13,653 nt of DNA from ChocPot-Mid sp964511865 (lineage in GTDB: Bacteria > Bacteroidota > Ignavibacteria > Kapaibacteriales > UBA2268): positions 1-13,653 of the forward strand of contig CAZEHW010000080.1 of the NCBI GenBank assembly GCA_964511865.1, written 5' to 3'. Position 1 is the first letter of the stretch. Each line of letters starts with the position of its first letter. The translations under genes and the position numbers were made by a program. Below the pieces are notes generated by a model. That model searched no databases. It had not been told where the DNA came from and saw nothing but the letters and a program-made list of their open reading frames with translations. Positions 1 to 6,460 of the stretch are shown in pieces.

Positions 1-246
1 TGACCCAGCTATAACAGAAACGATTTCCTGATAACCTGCTATACTAATAGTCGTTCCCAGTAATCCTACCAATGCCCCAAGAACAACATATGTAACAGTT
101 CTTCCGATATTATAGAGAATACTGTCAATAAATATCGTAAATTTGTTATTGCGTCTTGCCGGTAATGCTATGGCAATTGGTCCGCACATACCCAGACAGT
201 GCAGACTGCCAACTAATCCCATAAATAAACCGCTAAAAATTTCCAT
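1..246 (-). CDS. TauE/SafE-family (COG2836-type) membrane protein, N-terminal part
   Basis: The reading frame starts at ATG 244-246 and is open to the left edge, so only the first 82 residues are present. It begins MEIFSGLFMGLVGSLHCLGM and continues CGPIAIALP. The SLHCLGMCGP motif in the first membrane helix (one His, two Cys) is typical of the 'sulfite exporter TauE/SafE' proteins of the COG2836 type, which in many genomes sit at the end of cbb3 oxidase operons and are thought to handle a metal, probably copper, for oxidase assembly. A second hydrophobic segment (YVVLGALVGLLGTTISIAG) follows. It is the last visible gene of the oxidase operon, 7 bp after the fixH-like gene. The family call is firm; the copper role is inference from context and the Cys/His pattern. 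Confidence 0.85.
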   Translation of the reverse strand, partial: MEIFSGLFMGLVGSLHCLGMCGPIAIALPARRNNKFTIFIDSILYNIGRTVTYVVLGALVGLLGTTISIAGYQEIVSVIAGS

Positions 247-253
247 TTCAAAC

Positions 254-703
254 TCAATTTATTTTAAATTTTTCTTCCTTGTAAAATGTGGAGTCACCCA
301 CTGACCATTCAATTTTCATAACCCACAAGCCCTTTATCATCTGCCGGGTATCAATTGCCTGAAAATTATTATCATTAATATTTATTTTCATTTTCTTATC
401 CGCAGAAGCATCTGAAGGTCTGTAAAGATGTATATCTCCGTTTATATTTTTTCCCTTAAAAGACTCAGGAAATTGAATAGCTATTGTACTAGCTCCCTGA
501 ACAATATTAAGGTCTTCATCTGCTCTTTTTGCCCTTTCTGCCTTATGTATGGTTTCCTGATATGCAAGTTCCTGAGTATAATAATCATCTGTTACCAAAT
601 CAGTTTTTTGGAAAAAGCTAAACACAACATTTCCTATTAAAAATAATACAAATGCTGTATAAAAAATCGCTATACCCCAGCCCCAGTTATATTTTAACTT
701 CAT
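254..703 (-). CDS. fixH: FixH/CcoH-like cbb3 oxidase assembly protein
   Basis: 149 residues. One N-terminal membrane helix (about residues 8-31) is preceded by the NWGWGI pattern common in FixH proteins and followed by LVTDDYYTQELAYQETI, the conserved segment just outside the membrane. The rest (about residues 50-149) is a periplasmic beta-rich domain ending in a W-x-V-x-G-D-S-x-F-Y-x-E-E hairpin. FixH/CcoH proteins associate with cbb3 oxidase during assembly; the exact step is not settled. ATG start at 701-703, with a weak AAGG about 10 bases upstream. It follows ccoG by 58 bp, a gap that contains heptanucleotide repeats, and is 7 bp before the TauE/SafE gene, so it is almost certainly cotranscribed with the oxidase genes. 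Confidence 0.88.
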   Translation of the reverse strand: MKLKYNWGWGIAIFYTAFVLFLIGNVVFSFFQKTDLVTDDYYTQELAYQETIHKAERAKRADEDLNIVQGASTIAIQFPESFKGKNINGDIHLYRPSDASADKKMKININDNNFQAIDTRQMIKGLWVMKIEWSVGDSTFYKEEKFKIN

Positions 704-742
704 ATATTTTTACCTTTATTTATTTCAACTTTCTAATTTAAA

Positions 743-760
743 ATTAGTAATTAGTAATTA
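743..760. repeat. heptanucleotide tandem repeat (ATTAGTA)
   Basis: Two exact copies of ATTAGTA (743-749, 750-756) plus a partial ATTA, in the 58-bp gap between ccoG and the fixH-like gene, directly after the ccoG stop. The same unit read in another phase (AGTAATT) recurs at 8836-8849, suggesting a dispersed family of short tandem repeats rather than a local accident. Confidence 0.75.
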
Positions 761-761
761 T

Positions 762-2297
762 TTAATTCCCCGGACCTGAAAAAATTGTCTTTTCAGAATT
801 AACTATTTCGTTGCCATTGTACAATAAAATTTTTATTTTATTCTTAGTACTTTTAATTTCCTTCTTTGGTATTTCAAGTAAAAAAGTACTTTCTAAAATA
901 CTTTCCGGTTTTACAATCAGTTCATCAGAACCTATCAATTTAAATTTTCCATGATAATTTTCTATTTTGAATTTAATATTCATTTTGTCAAAAGACTTAT
1001 TAATTAATTTGACTGTATATATATTCACAATATTACCATTGTCATTAATAAAAAATGTCGAACCTTTTGCTCTCAAAATTGTTGCTTCTACAGGAGCCCG
1101 GTTAATCAAAAATATAAAGAATACCGATAACAAAGCAACTAATAATATACTGTAAAAAGTCAATCTGCAGGTTATTCTGAATTTCCGGTTGTTTTCAATA
1201 TTATTGATTGACGAATACTTAATTAGCCCTCTCGGCTTCTTTATATTATCCATAATCTTGTCGCAGGAATCAATGCATGCAGTACAATTTACACATTCCA
1301 ATTGTAAACCGTTTCTGATGTCAATACCAGTCGGACAAACTCTGACACAAGCCCCGCAATCAATACAATCACTATTATCGGTTATCAGTTGTTCGCTATC
1401 TGTTTTCTGTTTCGGGCTGTTAGAATTATTAATTGTTAATTGTGTATTATGAATTGCCATTTGAATTCTGTCTGCCGTCTGCCGTCTGCTGTCTGCTTTG
1501 AGCTTCCCCCGTGGCTCTCCTCTTAAATAGTCATAAGCTACAATCATAGAATTTTTATCTAATAATACCGATTGCAACCTTCCATAAGGACAAACATAAG
1601 TACATGCTTGTTCCCTGAACCAGGAATAGTTAACATACATAGCTGCAGATACGACAAATAATGCAATTACTCCTTCCATATGCTCATTTGGAGCCACAAA
1701 AAGCATCTGATACAATCCATCAATACTAACCAGATATGATATTAAAATTGAATTCACTGTTAAAGCAGATAAAATAAATATGCTGTGTTTCGAAAATTTC
1801 TTAATTATTTTAGATAAATTCCATGGTGCTTTTTTTAATGATTTTTGTTTATTTGCATTGCCTTCAATGAAATATTCAATCTTACGAAAAACAAGTTCCA
1901 TAAAGATTGTCTGCGGACATGCCCAACCACAAAATATCCTTCCGAAAATAGCTGTAAAAAGTACAATAAAAACAGCAAAGCTTAAAAATCCTATAGCAAA
2001 AATATAAAAGTCGTGAGGGAACCAAATACTACCAAATAAAATAAACTTTCGGTCAATTAAATCTATTAAAAAATATGGTTGTCCTTTATATTTAACAAAA
2101 GGTAATCCAAAAAATATTGCAAGTAAAACAAAACCGACAAAAAGACGGGCAACATGAAACCTTCCTGATGGTTTTGTTGGATATATCCATATACGTTTCC
2201 CCTGGGTATCTATATTTGAGACTCTGTCCCTATATGAGACACCTGTTTCGGTAATCAGTTTATCTGATGAATCTATAATATCTTTGTTTACTTCCAA
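762..2297 (-). CDS. ccoG: CcoG/FixG/RdxA polyferredoxin, cbb3 oxidase accessory protein
   Basis: 511 residues. CcoG proteins are membrane-bound polyferredoxins; known work links them to reduction of Cu(II) for cbb3 oxidase assembly. Visible in order: the YRDRV...GKRIWIYP N-terminus (22-40), membrane helices (about 50-70, 98-118, 172-190, 207-224, 380-399), FCGWACPQTIFMEL (122-135), CTYVCPYGRLQSV (232-244), GEPRGK (260-265), two [4Fe-4S] ferredoxin motifs CIDCGACVRVCP (311-322) and CVNCTACIDSCD (335-346), and a C-terminal beta-sandwich domain (about 400-511). The linker between GEPRGK and the first ferredoxin motif is about 45 residues, roughly 30 longer than I expect, and is encoded by heptanucleotide repeats (1375-1496). 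The start is a TTG at 2295-2297: the codon before it is a TAA stop and the first in-frame Met is residue 133, after conserved sequence. Forty-four bp downstream of ccoP. Confidence 0.95.
   Translation of the reverse strand: MEVNKDIIDSSDKLITETGVSYRDRVSNIDTQGKRIWIYPTKPSGRFHVARLFVGFVLLAIFFGLPFVKYKGQPYFLIDLIDRKFILFGSIWFPHDFYIFAIGFLSFAVFIVLFTAIFGRIFCGWACPQTIFMELVFRKIEYFIEGNANKQKSLKKAPWNLSKIIKKFSKHSIFILSALTVNSILISYLVSIDGLYQMLFVAPNEHMEGVIALFVVSAAMYVNYSWFREQACTYVCPYGRLQSVLLDKNSMIVAYDYLRGEPRGKLKADSRRQTADRIQMAIHNTQLTINNSNSPKQKTDSEQLITDNSDCIDCGACVRVCPTGIDIRNGLQLECVNCTACIDSCDKIMDNIKKPRGLIKYSSINNIENNRKFRITCRLTFYSILLVALLSVFFIFLINRAPVEATILRAKGSTFFINDNGNIVNIYTVKLINKSFDKMNIKFKIENYHGKFKLIGSDELIVKPESILESTFLLEIPKKEIKSTKNKIKILLYNGNEIVNSEKTIFSGPGN
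1375..1496 (-). repeat. block of three heptanucleotide repeat types inside ccoG
   Basis: Read on the plus strand, 1469-1496 holds four 7-bp units (TGTCTGC, CGTCTGC, CGTCTGC, TGTCTGC). The segment 1429-1442 is two exact TTAATTG units, followed by looser related sequence to about 1456. The segment 1375-1416 is a run of diverging 7-mers beginning TTATCGG, TTATCAG, TTGTTCG, CTATCTG, TTTTCTG. All of it is translated in the ccoG frame as a polar linker rich in Asn, Gln, Thr, Asp, Arg and Ser (residues about 267-309). The flanking CcoG sequence is well conserved, so this looks like repeat DNA that entered or expanded in a tolerant loop while keeping the frame. Confidence 0.8.
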
Positions 2298-2341
2298 TTA
2301 TATTCTGATGTTTATAAATTATCTAAGTAAAATATATAATC

Positions 2342-2911
2342 TTATTTATCTTCAAATAAATCTCCTTGTGGAGATTTCGGGTTTGGAGGATTAGTTCCAT
2401 GCAAGGACATCACATAACTTGCCAGAGCTAAAATATCATTTGATTTAAATGTTGCCTTCCATGATATCATTCCTTTTTCGGGAACACCCAATGCAATGGT
2501 CTTTGAAATATTATTAATTCCGTTACCATTAATCCAGTAATTGTCTGTCAGGTTTGGACCAATTCCGCCTTCACCCATTGCACCGTGGCAGGCAGCACAG
2601 TTATTCATATATAAAGTTTTAGCTTTCTCTATCTGTCCGCCATCAGTAACGACTTCGAAATTTGGTTCATTCCAATTAACACTTGCCTCTGCGGCTATAA
2701 CAGAAGCAAATTTTGTATTATATTCATCTATTTCTGCAATGTATTCTTCAGAAGAACTTGGACCGGTACCTGCTATATGATAATAAAAGACATATAATCC
2801 TCCCCAAATCAAAGTTACAACAAAAAGATAGACCCACCAACCGGGTAAAGGATTATCATATTCCTGAATTCCATCAAAACTATGGTCAATTAATTTATCT
2901 TCAACTTTCAT
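2342..2911 (-). CDS. ccoP: cbb3 oxidase subunit CcoP, single-heme form
   Basis: 189 residues. The N-terminus has the CcoP signature DHSFDGIQEYDNPLPGWW (9-26) followed by one membrane helix (27-46). A cytochrome c domain follows a linker, with the heme site CAACH (105-109), GGIGPNL (115-121) and the probable axial Met148 in KGMISW. CcoP brings electrons to CcoO. Proteobacterial CcoP has two c-type hemes and is about 300 residues; here only one CxxCH exists, a shorter version. The start ATG (2909-2911) abuts the TAA of the ccoQ-like gene, and a strong GAGGAG ribosome site (2921-2926) lies inside the end of that gene, implying translational coupling. The C-terminal tail after LHG (about 173-189) is Pro-rich and polar. 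Confidence 0.95.
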   Translation of the reverse strand: MKVEDKLIDHSFDGIQEYDNPLPGWWVYLFVVTLIWGGLYVFYYHIAGTGPSSSEEYIAEIDEYNTKFASVIAAEASVNWNEPNFEVVTDGGQIEKAKTLYMNNCAACHGAMGEGGIGPNLTDNYWINGNGINNISKTIALGVPEKGMISWKATFKSNDILALASYVMSLHGTNPPNPKSPQGDLFEDK

Positions 2912-3100
2912 TTATTTATTCTCCTCAAAATTCAAATTTTCGTTTTCTGTTAAAGGCAATTGAGACATATAGTCAACATGGCTTTGACTTAGTTTAAATG
3001 TATAGACAATAATTCCGATAAATACCAGAAAAAATAAAATCATCGAAATAATTGACCATACTCCGAAACTATCCACACTACTCAACAAATTCCTAAACAC
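2912..3100 (-). CDS. ccoQ: small CcoQ/FixQ-like membrane subunit
   Basis: 62 residues: a short lumenal N-terminus, one membrane helix (about 15-34, SIISMILFFLVFIGIIVYTF), then a polar, Glu/Asn-rich tail. Sequence similarity to CcoQ is not strong enough to stand alone; size, single helix with a YTF-like end, and position between ccoNO and ccoP make the call. CcoQ proteins stabilise the oxidase complex. The start is a GTG at 3098-3100, supported by a GAGGG ribosome site seven bases upstream; an ATG a little further up (3112-3114) is in another frame. The stop touches the ccoP start. The gene is separated from ccoNO by 118 bp that hold a 9-bp tandem repeat array. Confidence 0.75.
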   Translation of the reverse strand: MFRNLLSSVDSFGVWSIISMILFFLVFIGIIVYTFKLSQSHVDYMSQLPLTENENLNFEENK

Positions 3101-3107
3101 CTATATA

Positions 3108-3112
3108 CCCTC
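3108..3112 (-). promoter_or_regulatory. ribosome binding site deciding the GTG start of ccoQ
   Basis: GAGGG on the minus strand, seven bases before GTG 3098-3100. It is one of the stronger Shine-Dalgarno sequences in the window and is the main support for the non-ATG start. Confidence 0.6.
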
Positions 3113-3141
3113 ATTTATATAATTAAGTAAAAAACTATCCT

Positions 3142-3223
3142 AACTCATAAAACTCATAAAACTCATAAAAACTAATCAAACTCATTAAACTTATTAAACT
3201 AATTAAACTAATCCAAACTCATT
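3142..3223. repeat. 9-bp tandem repeat array between ccoNO and ccoQ
   Basis: Eight consecutive 9-bp units starting at 3142: AACTCATAA three times, then AAACTAATC, AAACTCATT, AAACTTATT, AAACTAATT, AAACTAATC, followed by a ninth unit with a one-base insertion that overlaps the TGA stop of ccoNO (3219-3221). The first three units are identical, the others vary at two or three positions, so the array mixes recent and older copies. No conserved protein is encoded. It fills most of the only long gap inside the otherwise compact first half of the oxidase operon. Confidence 0.85.
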
Positions 3224-5360
3224 TAACTTTAATATCAGTTCCCAGTCTCTGCAGATAAGCAATAAGAGCAATTATTTCAACATCCGGATTTGTGTTTATT
3301 CCTTCTGCTTTTAATTGTTCAGCAATAAGTTTTGCCTGAGTCATCAAATCTTTTGCTGCACTATTAGAATAATCCAAAGGATATGGAACTCCCAAAGAAT
3401 ACATTGCTGAAATTTTTCTGCCAATATCCGATGTATCAATTTTGTCAGAAAGCATATGCGGATATGCAGGCATAATTGAACCCGGAGATATTTCTCTTGG
3501 GTCATTCATATGTCTGTAATGCCACGCATTGGGAAATTTACCACCAACCCTGTGCAAGTCTGGACCAGTTCGCTTTGAACCCCATTGGAATGGATGGTCA
3601 TAAACAAACTCCCCGACTTTAGAATATTCTCCATACCTTTCAGTTTCGGATCTGAAAGGTCTAATCATTTGCGAATGACATGTATAGCACCCTTCGCTTA
3701 TATACATATCCCTTCCGTACAATTCCAATGGTGTATATGGTTTTACACTTGAAATTGTTGGAACGTTTGATTTGATCAAAATCAAAGGTATAATTTCAAT
3801 AGCTCCGCCAATAAAAAGTGCTATAAATGAAGCTATAATAAAAGGTACCGGTTTTCTTTCAAGCCATCTGTGCTTATGAGAACTTTTTTCCGAATAATTT
3901 GGATGTAAAGCAACACCTTTGGCTTCCTCATTCTTTACAAAACTTCCTTGTCTGATAGTCATCCAAAGATTATAAATCATTAACAATGCACCTGTCAGAA
4001 AGATTGAACCGCCAATTGCTCTTATCATATACATTGGAAGTATTTGAGTGACTGTTTCGAGGAAGTTGAAATACTGCAAAGTGCCTTCAACTGTAAATTG
4101 CTTCCACATTAAACCTTGTGTTACACCGGCTATATACAAGGATATAACATAAGTTAATATTCCTAAAAAGCCAATCCAAAAATGAGCATTTGCCAATTTA
4201 TTTGACCAGAGTTTTGTATTCCATAACTTTGGAACTAGCCAATATAGTATTCCAAATGTCAAAAATCCGTTCCAACCCAAAACTCCAACATGAACATGAG
4301 AAATTGTCCAGTCAGTATAATGAGATAAAGCATTTACACTCTTTATTGCAAGTGTAGGTCCCTCAAGAGTAGCCATTCCGTATGCTGTTACTGCGACAAT
4401 CAGGAACTTCAGGACAGGTTCTTCTCTCACTTTATCCCAGGCACCTCTTAAAGTAAGTAAGCCATTCAGCATACCTCCCCATGACGGTGCTATCAGCATA
4501 ATGGAAAATGCAGTACCCAAGGATTGTGCCCAATCAGGTAATGAAGTATATAATAAATGATGAGGTCCCGCCCATATATAGATAAATATCAAAGACCAAA
4601 AATGCAGAATCGAAAGCTTATACGAATAAACAGGACGATTTGCCGCTTTTGGCAGGAAATAATACATCAATCCCAGATATGGTGTTGTTAGGAAAAATGC
4701 AACTGCATTGTGCCCATACCACCATTGAACCAAAGCATCCTGAACACCTGCATAGACAGGATAACTTTTTAAAAATGTAACAGGTATTTCAATTGAATTG
4801 ACTATATGCAACATTGCTATTGCAACCCAAGATGCAATATAAAACCAAATTGCCACATACATATGTCTTTCTCGGCGTTTGATGATGGTCATCATCATAT
4901 TCAAACCAAAAATTACCCAAACGACAGTTATCAAAATGTCAATTGGCCATTCTAATTCAGCATACTCTTTGCCTGTTGTTATTCCTAACGGGAAAGTGAT
5001 TGCCGCAGAAAGAATTACTAACTGCCAACCCCAAAAATGCAAGTGGCTTAACATATCATTAAACATTCTTGCCTTGCATAATTTTTGCAGGGAATAATAT
5101 ACTCCCATAAAAATCCCGTTGCCAACAAATGCAAAAATTGCCGCATTTGTATGAATAGGTCTCAACCTTCCAAATGTTAATAAGGAAGAATTAAAACTTA
5201 ACTCAGGATAGTATAATGCAAAAGCTATCCAAGCACCAAAGGTAAATGCCAATGCTCCCCAGAAGACGGTGGCATATAGAAACATTTTGACAATTGTATT
5301 GTCATAAAAAAAAGTTTCTAAATTTTGTGTTGAATTATTAATAGAAGAATTATCTGTCAT
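3219..5360 (-). CDS. ccoNO: cbb3-type cytochrome c oxidase, fused CcoN-CcoO subunit
   Basis: 713 residues. The catalytic heme-copper subunit CcoN (about 1-480) is fused to the monoheme cytochrome c subunit CcoO (about 500-713); the enzyme reduces O2 to water at low oxygen and pumps protons. CcoN residues visible: His70 in RPIHTNAA (heme b), His217 in WWYGHNAV (CuB), Tyr261 in FIYIWAGPHHLLY (probable cross-linked Tyr) with His267/His268 (CuB), and His355/His357 in SHVHVG (hemes b3 and b). CcoO has one membrane helix (506-529), CYTCH (558-562), QMIRPF, and probable axial Met630 in PGSIMPAYPHM. The fusion is a normal arrangement in Bacteroidota-type operons. ATG 5358-5360 overlaps the end of ccoS by 11 bp and has GGAG six bases upstream. 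Confidence 0.97.
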   Translation of the reverse strand: MTDNSSINNSTQNLETFFYDNTIVKMFLYATVFWGALAFTFGAWIAFALYYPELSFNSSLLTFGRLRPIHTNAAIFAFVGNGIFMGVYYSLQKLCKARMFNDMLSHLHFWGWQLVILSAAITFPLGITTGKEYAELEWPIDILITVVWVIFGLNMMMTIIKRRERHMYVAIWFYIASWVAIAMLHIVNSIEIPVTFLKSYPVYAGVQDALVQWWYGHNAVAFFLTTPYLGLMYYFLPKAANRPVYSYKLSILHFWSLIFIYIWAGPHHLLYTSLPDWAQSLGTAFSIMLIAPSWGGMLNGLLTLRGAWDKVREEPVLKFLIVAVTAYGMATLEGPTLAIKSVNALSHYTDWTISHVHVGVLGWNGFLTFGILYWLVPKLWNTKLWSNKLANAHFWIGFLGILTYVISLYIAGVTQGLMWKQFTVEGTLQYFNFLETVTQILPMYMIRAIGGSIFLTGALLMIYNLWMTIRQGSFVKNEEAKGVALHPNYSEKSSHKHRWLERKPVPFIIASFIALFIGGAIEIIPLILIKSNVPTISSVKPYTPLELYGRDMYISEGCYTCHSQMIRPFRSETERYGEYSKVGEFVYDHPFQWGSKRTGPDLHRVGGKFPNAWHYRHMNDPREISPGSIMPAYPHMLSDKIDTSDIGRKISAMYSLGVPYPLDYSNSAAKDLMTQAKLIAEQLKAEGINTNPDVEIIALIAYLQRLGTDIKVK

Positions 5361-5544
5361 TTAAATCTCCGCTTTTATGTATTATTATATTTTCTTGTTT
5401 AGTTTCATCACCATCTTGTAAAATTCTTAATGATGGTGTATATGTATCTTCATATTGGTTGCTGATAACAGCCCAAAGAAAAGCTCCCAAAAAGGAGAGA
5501 GCCAGCAATAAACTTAATGTTATCAGAACTAAAATGACAATCAT
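5350..5544 (-). CDS. ccoS: CcoS, cbb3 oxidase maturation protein
   Basis: 64 residues: one N-terminal membrane helix (about 2-28, MIVILVLITLSLLLALSFLG) running into FLWAVISNQYEDTYTPSLRIL, which matches the CcoS pattern (F-x-W-A-V...Q-Y-x-D...P...R-I-L). CcoS is needed for insertion of heme b and copper cofactors into the catalytic subunit. It is the first gene of the operon, and its last codons carry the ribosome binding site for ccoNO, with an 11-bp overlap that suggests translational coupling. There is no clear Shine-Dalgarno sequence before its own ATG (5542-5544), only AT-rich DNA. The frequently adjacent ccoI copper ATPase is not upstream. Confidence 0.92.
   Translation of the reverse strand: MIVILVLITLSLLLALSFLGAFLWAVISNQYEDTYTPSLRILQDGDETKQENIIIHKSGDLNDR
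5367..5370 (-). promoter_or_regulatory. ribosome binding site of ccoNO inside ccoS
   Basis: GGAG on the minus strand, six bases before the ccoNO ATG, within the Ser-Gly-Asp codons near the end of ccoS. It supports the chosen ccoNO start and coupled translation of the two genes. Confidence 0.6.
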
Positions 5545-5597
5545 ATACTAAATGTTTAATTGAACCTAAAAAATGAACGACGTATTAATTTTGTGTC

Positions 5598-5605
5598 CAA
5601 ATTTA
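5598..5605 (-). promoter_or_regulatory. possible -7 element of the cbb3 operon promoter
   Basis: TAAATTTG on the minus strand is a full match to the Bacteroidota -7 consensus TAnnTTTG, 12 bases downstream of the FNR-type box and about 53 bases before the ccoS ATG. If used, the FNR box would be centred near -31 and cover the -33 region, which is not the classical -41.5 activator position. A match to a pattern this short in AT-rich DNA is weak evidence on its own. Confidence 0.35.
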
Positions 5606-5617
5606 AGAAAAATTTTA

Positions 5618-5631
5618 TTGATATTTATCAA
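5618..5631. promoter_or_regulatory. FNR/CRP-family box, perfect TTGAT-N4-ATCAA
   Basis: TTGAT-ATTT-ATCAA reads 5618-5631: both half-sites match the FNR consensus exactly. It is centred about 80 bp upstream of the ccoS start, in the only long gap before the oxidase operon. FNR-family regulators (FNR, Anr, FixK) control cbb3 oxidase genes in many bacteria, so site and gene content agree. Binding and direction of control are inference. Confidence 0.65.
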
Positions 5632-5863
5632 TTATATTCTAATTTTTTAATTATTTATTACATTTTTAAACCTTATTTATTTTAAAACAGTCAAAATAAT
5701 AAAATTAGTAAATATTTATGGAGCGTATTTTTTTAAACAAATATTAAAAGAGATTAATCATTTAATAAAACAAAGTACTTTTCATTTTTTTGAGAAATTG
5801 AAATTCCTTAATTTGCATAACTATATTGGATTTGAAATTTTAAAAAGTAAAATAGAATAATAA

Positions 5864-6415
5864 ATGAATGATAAACAAAGAACTATTAAGGATGCTGTTA
5901 CTTATTCAGGAGTAGGATTACACACCGGTGAATCCTCTACCATTACTTTTAATCCGGCACCTGACAATTACGGATTAAGATTTGTAAGAACTGATTTGGA
6001 ACCAAACGTTGAAATACCTGCTTTAGTCGATCATGTGGTAGATTTGTCCCGCGGGACAACTTTAGGGATTGGTGATGTCAAAGTTCATACCGTTGAGCAT
6101 GTTTTAGCTTCATTGGTTGGTTTAAGAATTGATAATTGCAAAATCGAATTATCCGGTATTGAGCCGCCTGTAGGTGATGGCAGTTCATTGCCCTATGTTG
6201 AAGCACTGCTAAAAGCCGGATTTATTGAACAGAAAGAAGACCGTGAATGCTTTGTTGTCGAAGAAGCTGTCCGGTACAAAAATGACGAAAAAGAAGTTGA
6301 TATTGTTGCTCTGCCAACTAATGATTACCGGATAACGGTTATGGTGGATTATCACAATCCAGCTTTAGGAAGTCAGCATACCGGAGTTTTCAATCTTGAA
6401 ATTGAATTTATTTAA
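5864..6415 (+). CDS. lpxC: LpxC, N-terminal part, ended by an in-frame TAA
   Basis: 183 residues covering domain I and part of domain II of UDP-3-O-acyl-N-acetylglucosamine deacetylase, the committed step of lipid A synthesis in the cytoplasm. Seen: QRTIKDAVTYSGVGLHTG (5-22), LSRGTTLG (61-68), HTVEH (75-79) with the probable catalytic Glu78 and zinc ligand His79, and GIEPPVGDGSSLPYVEALL (98-116). The chain stops at TAA 6413-6415, but the same frame continues at once with EFATASTFCFLTELQ, the counterpart of the LpxC segment 'AxARTFGF', and then with the rest of the protein. Two of the three zinc ligands and a catalytic His lie after the stop, so this fragment alone should be inactive. No obvious Shine-Dalgarno before the ATG. 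The gene is divergent from the cbb3 operon. Confidence 0.9.
   Translation: MNDKQRTIKDAVTYSGVGLHTGESSTITFNPAPDNYGLRFVRTDLEPNVEIPALVDHVVDLSRGTTLGIGDVKVHTVEHVLASLVGLRIDNCKIELSGIEPPVGDGSSLPYVEALLKAGFIEQKEDRECFVVEEAVRYKNDEKEVDIVALPTNDYRITVMVDYHNPALGSQHTGVFNLEIEFI
6413..6415 (+). other. in-frame TAA interrupting lpxC-fabZ
   Basis: The frames before and after are identical (5864 and 6461 are both frame 2) and residues on each side align with one continuous LpxC. A single base change from AAA, GAA or CAA would give TAA. Other genes in the window end with TAA, so the codon is not generally reassigned here. Confidence 0.85.
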
Positions 6416-6460
6416 GAATTTGCTACTGCAAGTACATTTTGTTTTCTTACAGAACTGCAA

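Larger units (their letters stand above)
5545..5863. promoter_or_regulatory. divergent intergenic region, ccoS / lpxC
   Basis: 319 bp of very AT-rich DNA without a gene, between the cbb3 operon (minus) and lpxC (plus). It contains the FNR-type palindrome (5618-5631) and a TAnnTTTG-like element for the minus strand (5598-5605). I found no convincing promoter for lpxC; TATATTGG at 5822-5829 is the nearest candidate but lacks a well-spaced upstream element. Confidence 0.7.

Noticed and set aside
1189..1452. Plus-strand open frame across the ccoG repeat block
   Set aside because: It is the antisense of conserved ferredoxin motifs; its openness follows from the ccoG coding sequence.
3142..3223. 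Possible CRISPR array or peptide-coding repeat (Met-Ser-Phe repeats on the minus strand)
   Set aside because: Units are 9 bp with no spacers, and the Met-Ser-Phe frame follows automatically from a 9-bp period; there is no ribosome site or conserved protein.
3768..3780. TTGAT-TTG-ATCAA resembling an FNR site
   Set aside because: The spacer is 3 rather than 4 bases and the site lies inside ccoNO coding sequence.
6413..6415. Genetic code change reading TAA as an amino acid
   Set aside because: lpxA, fabZ, ccoG, ccoS and other genes here end with TAA at the expected protein length, so a general reassignment is not supported.
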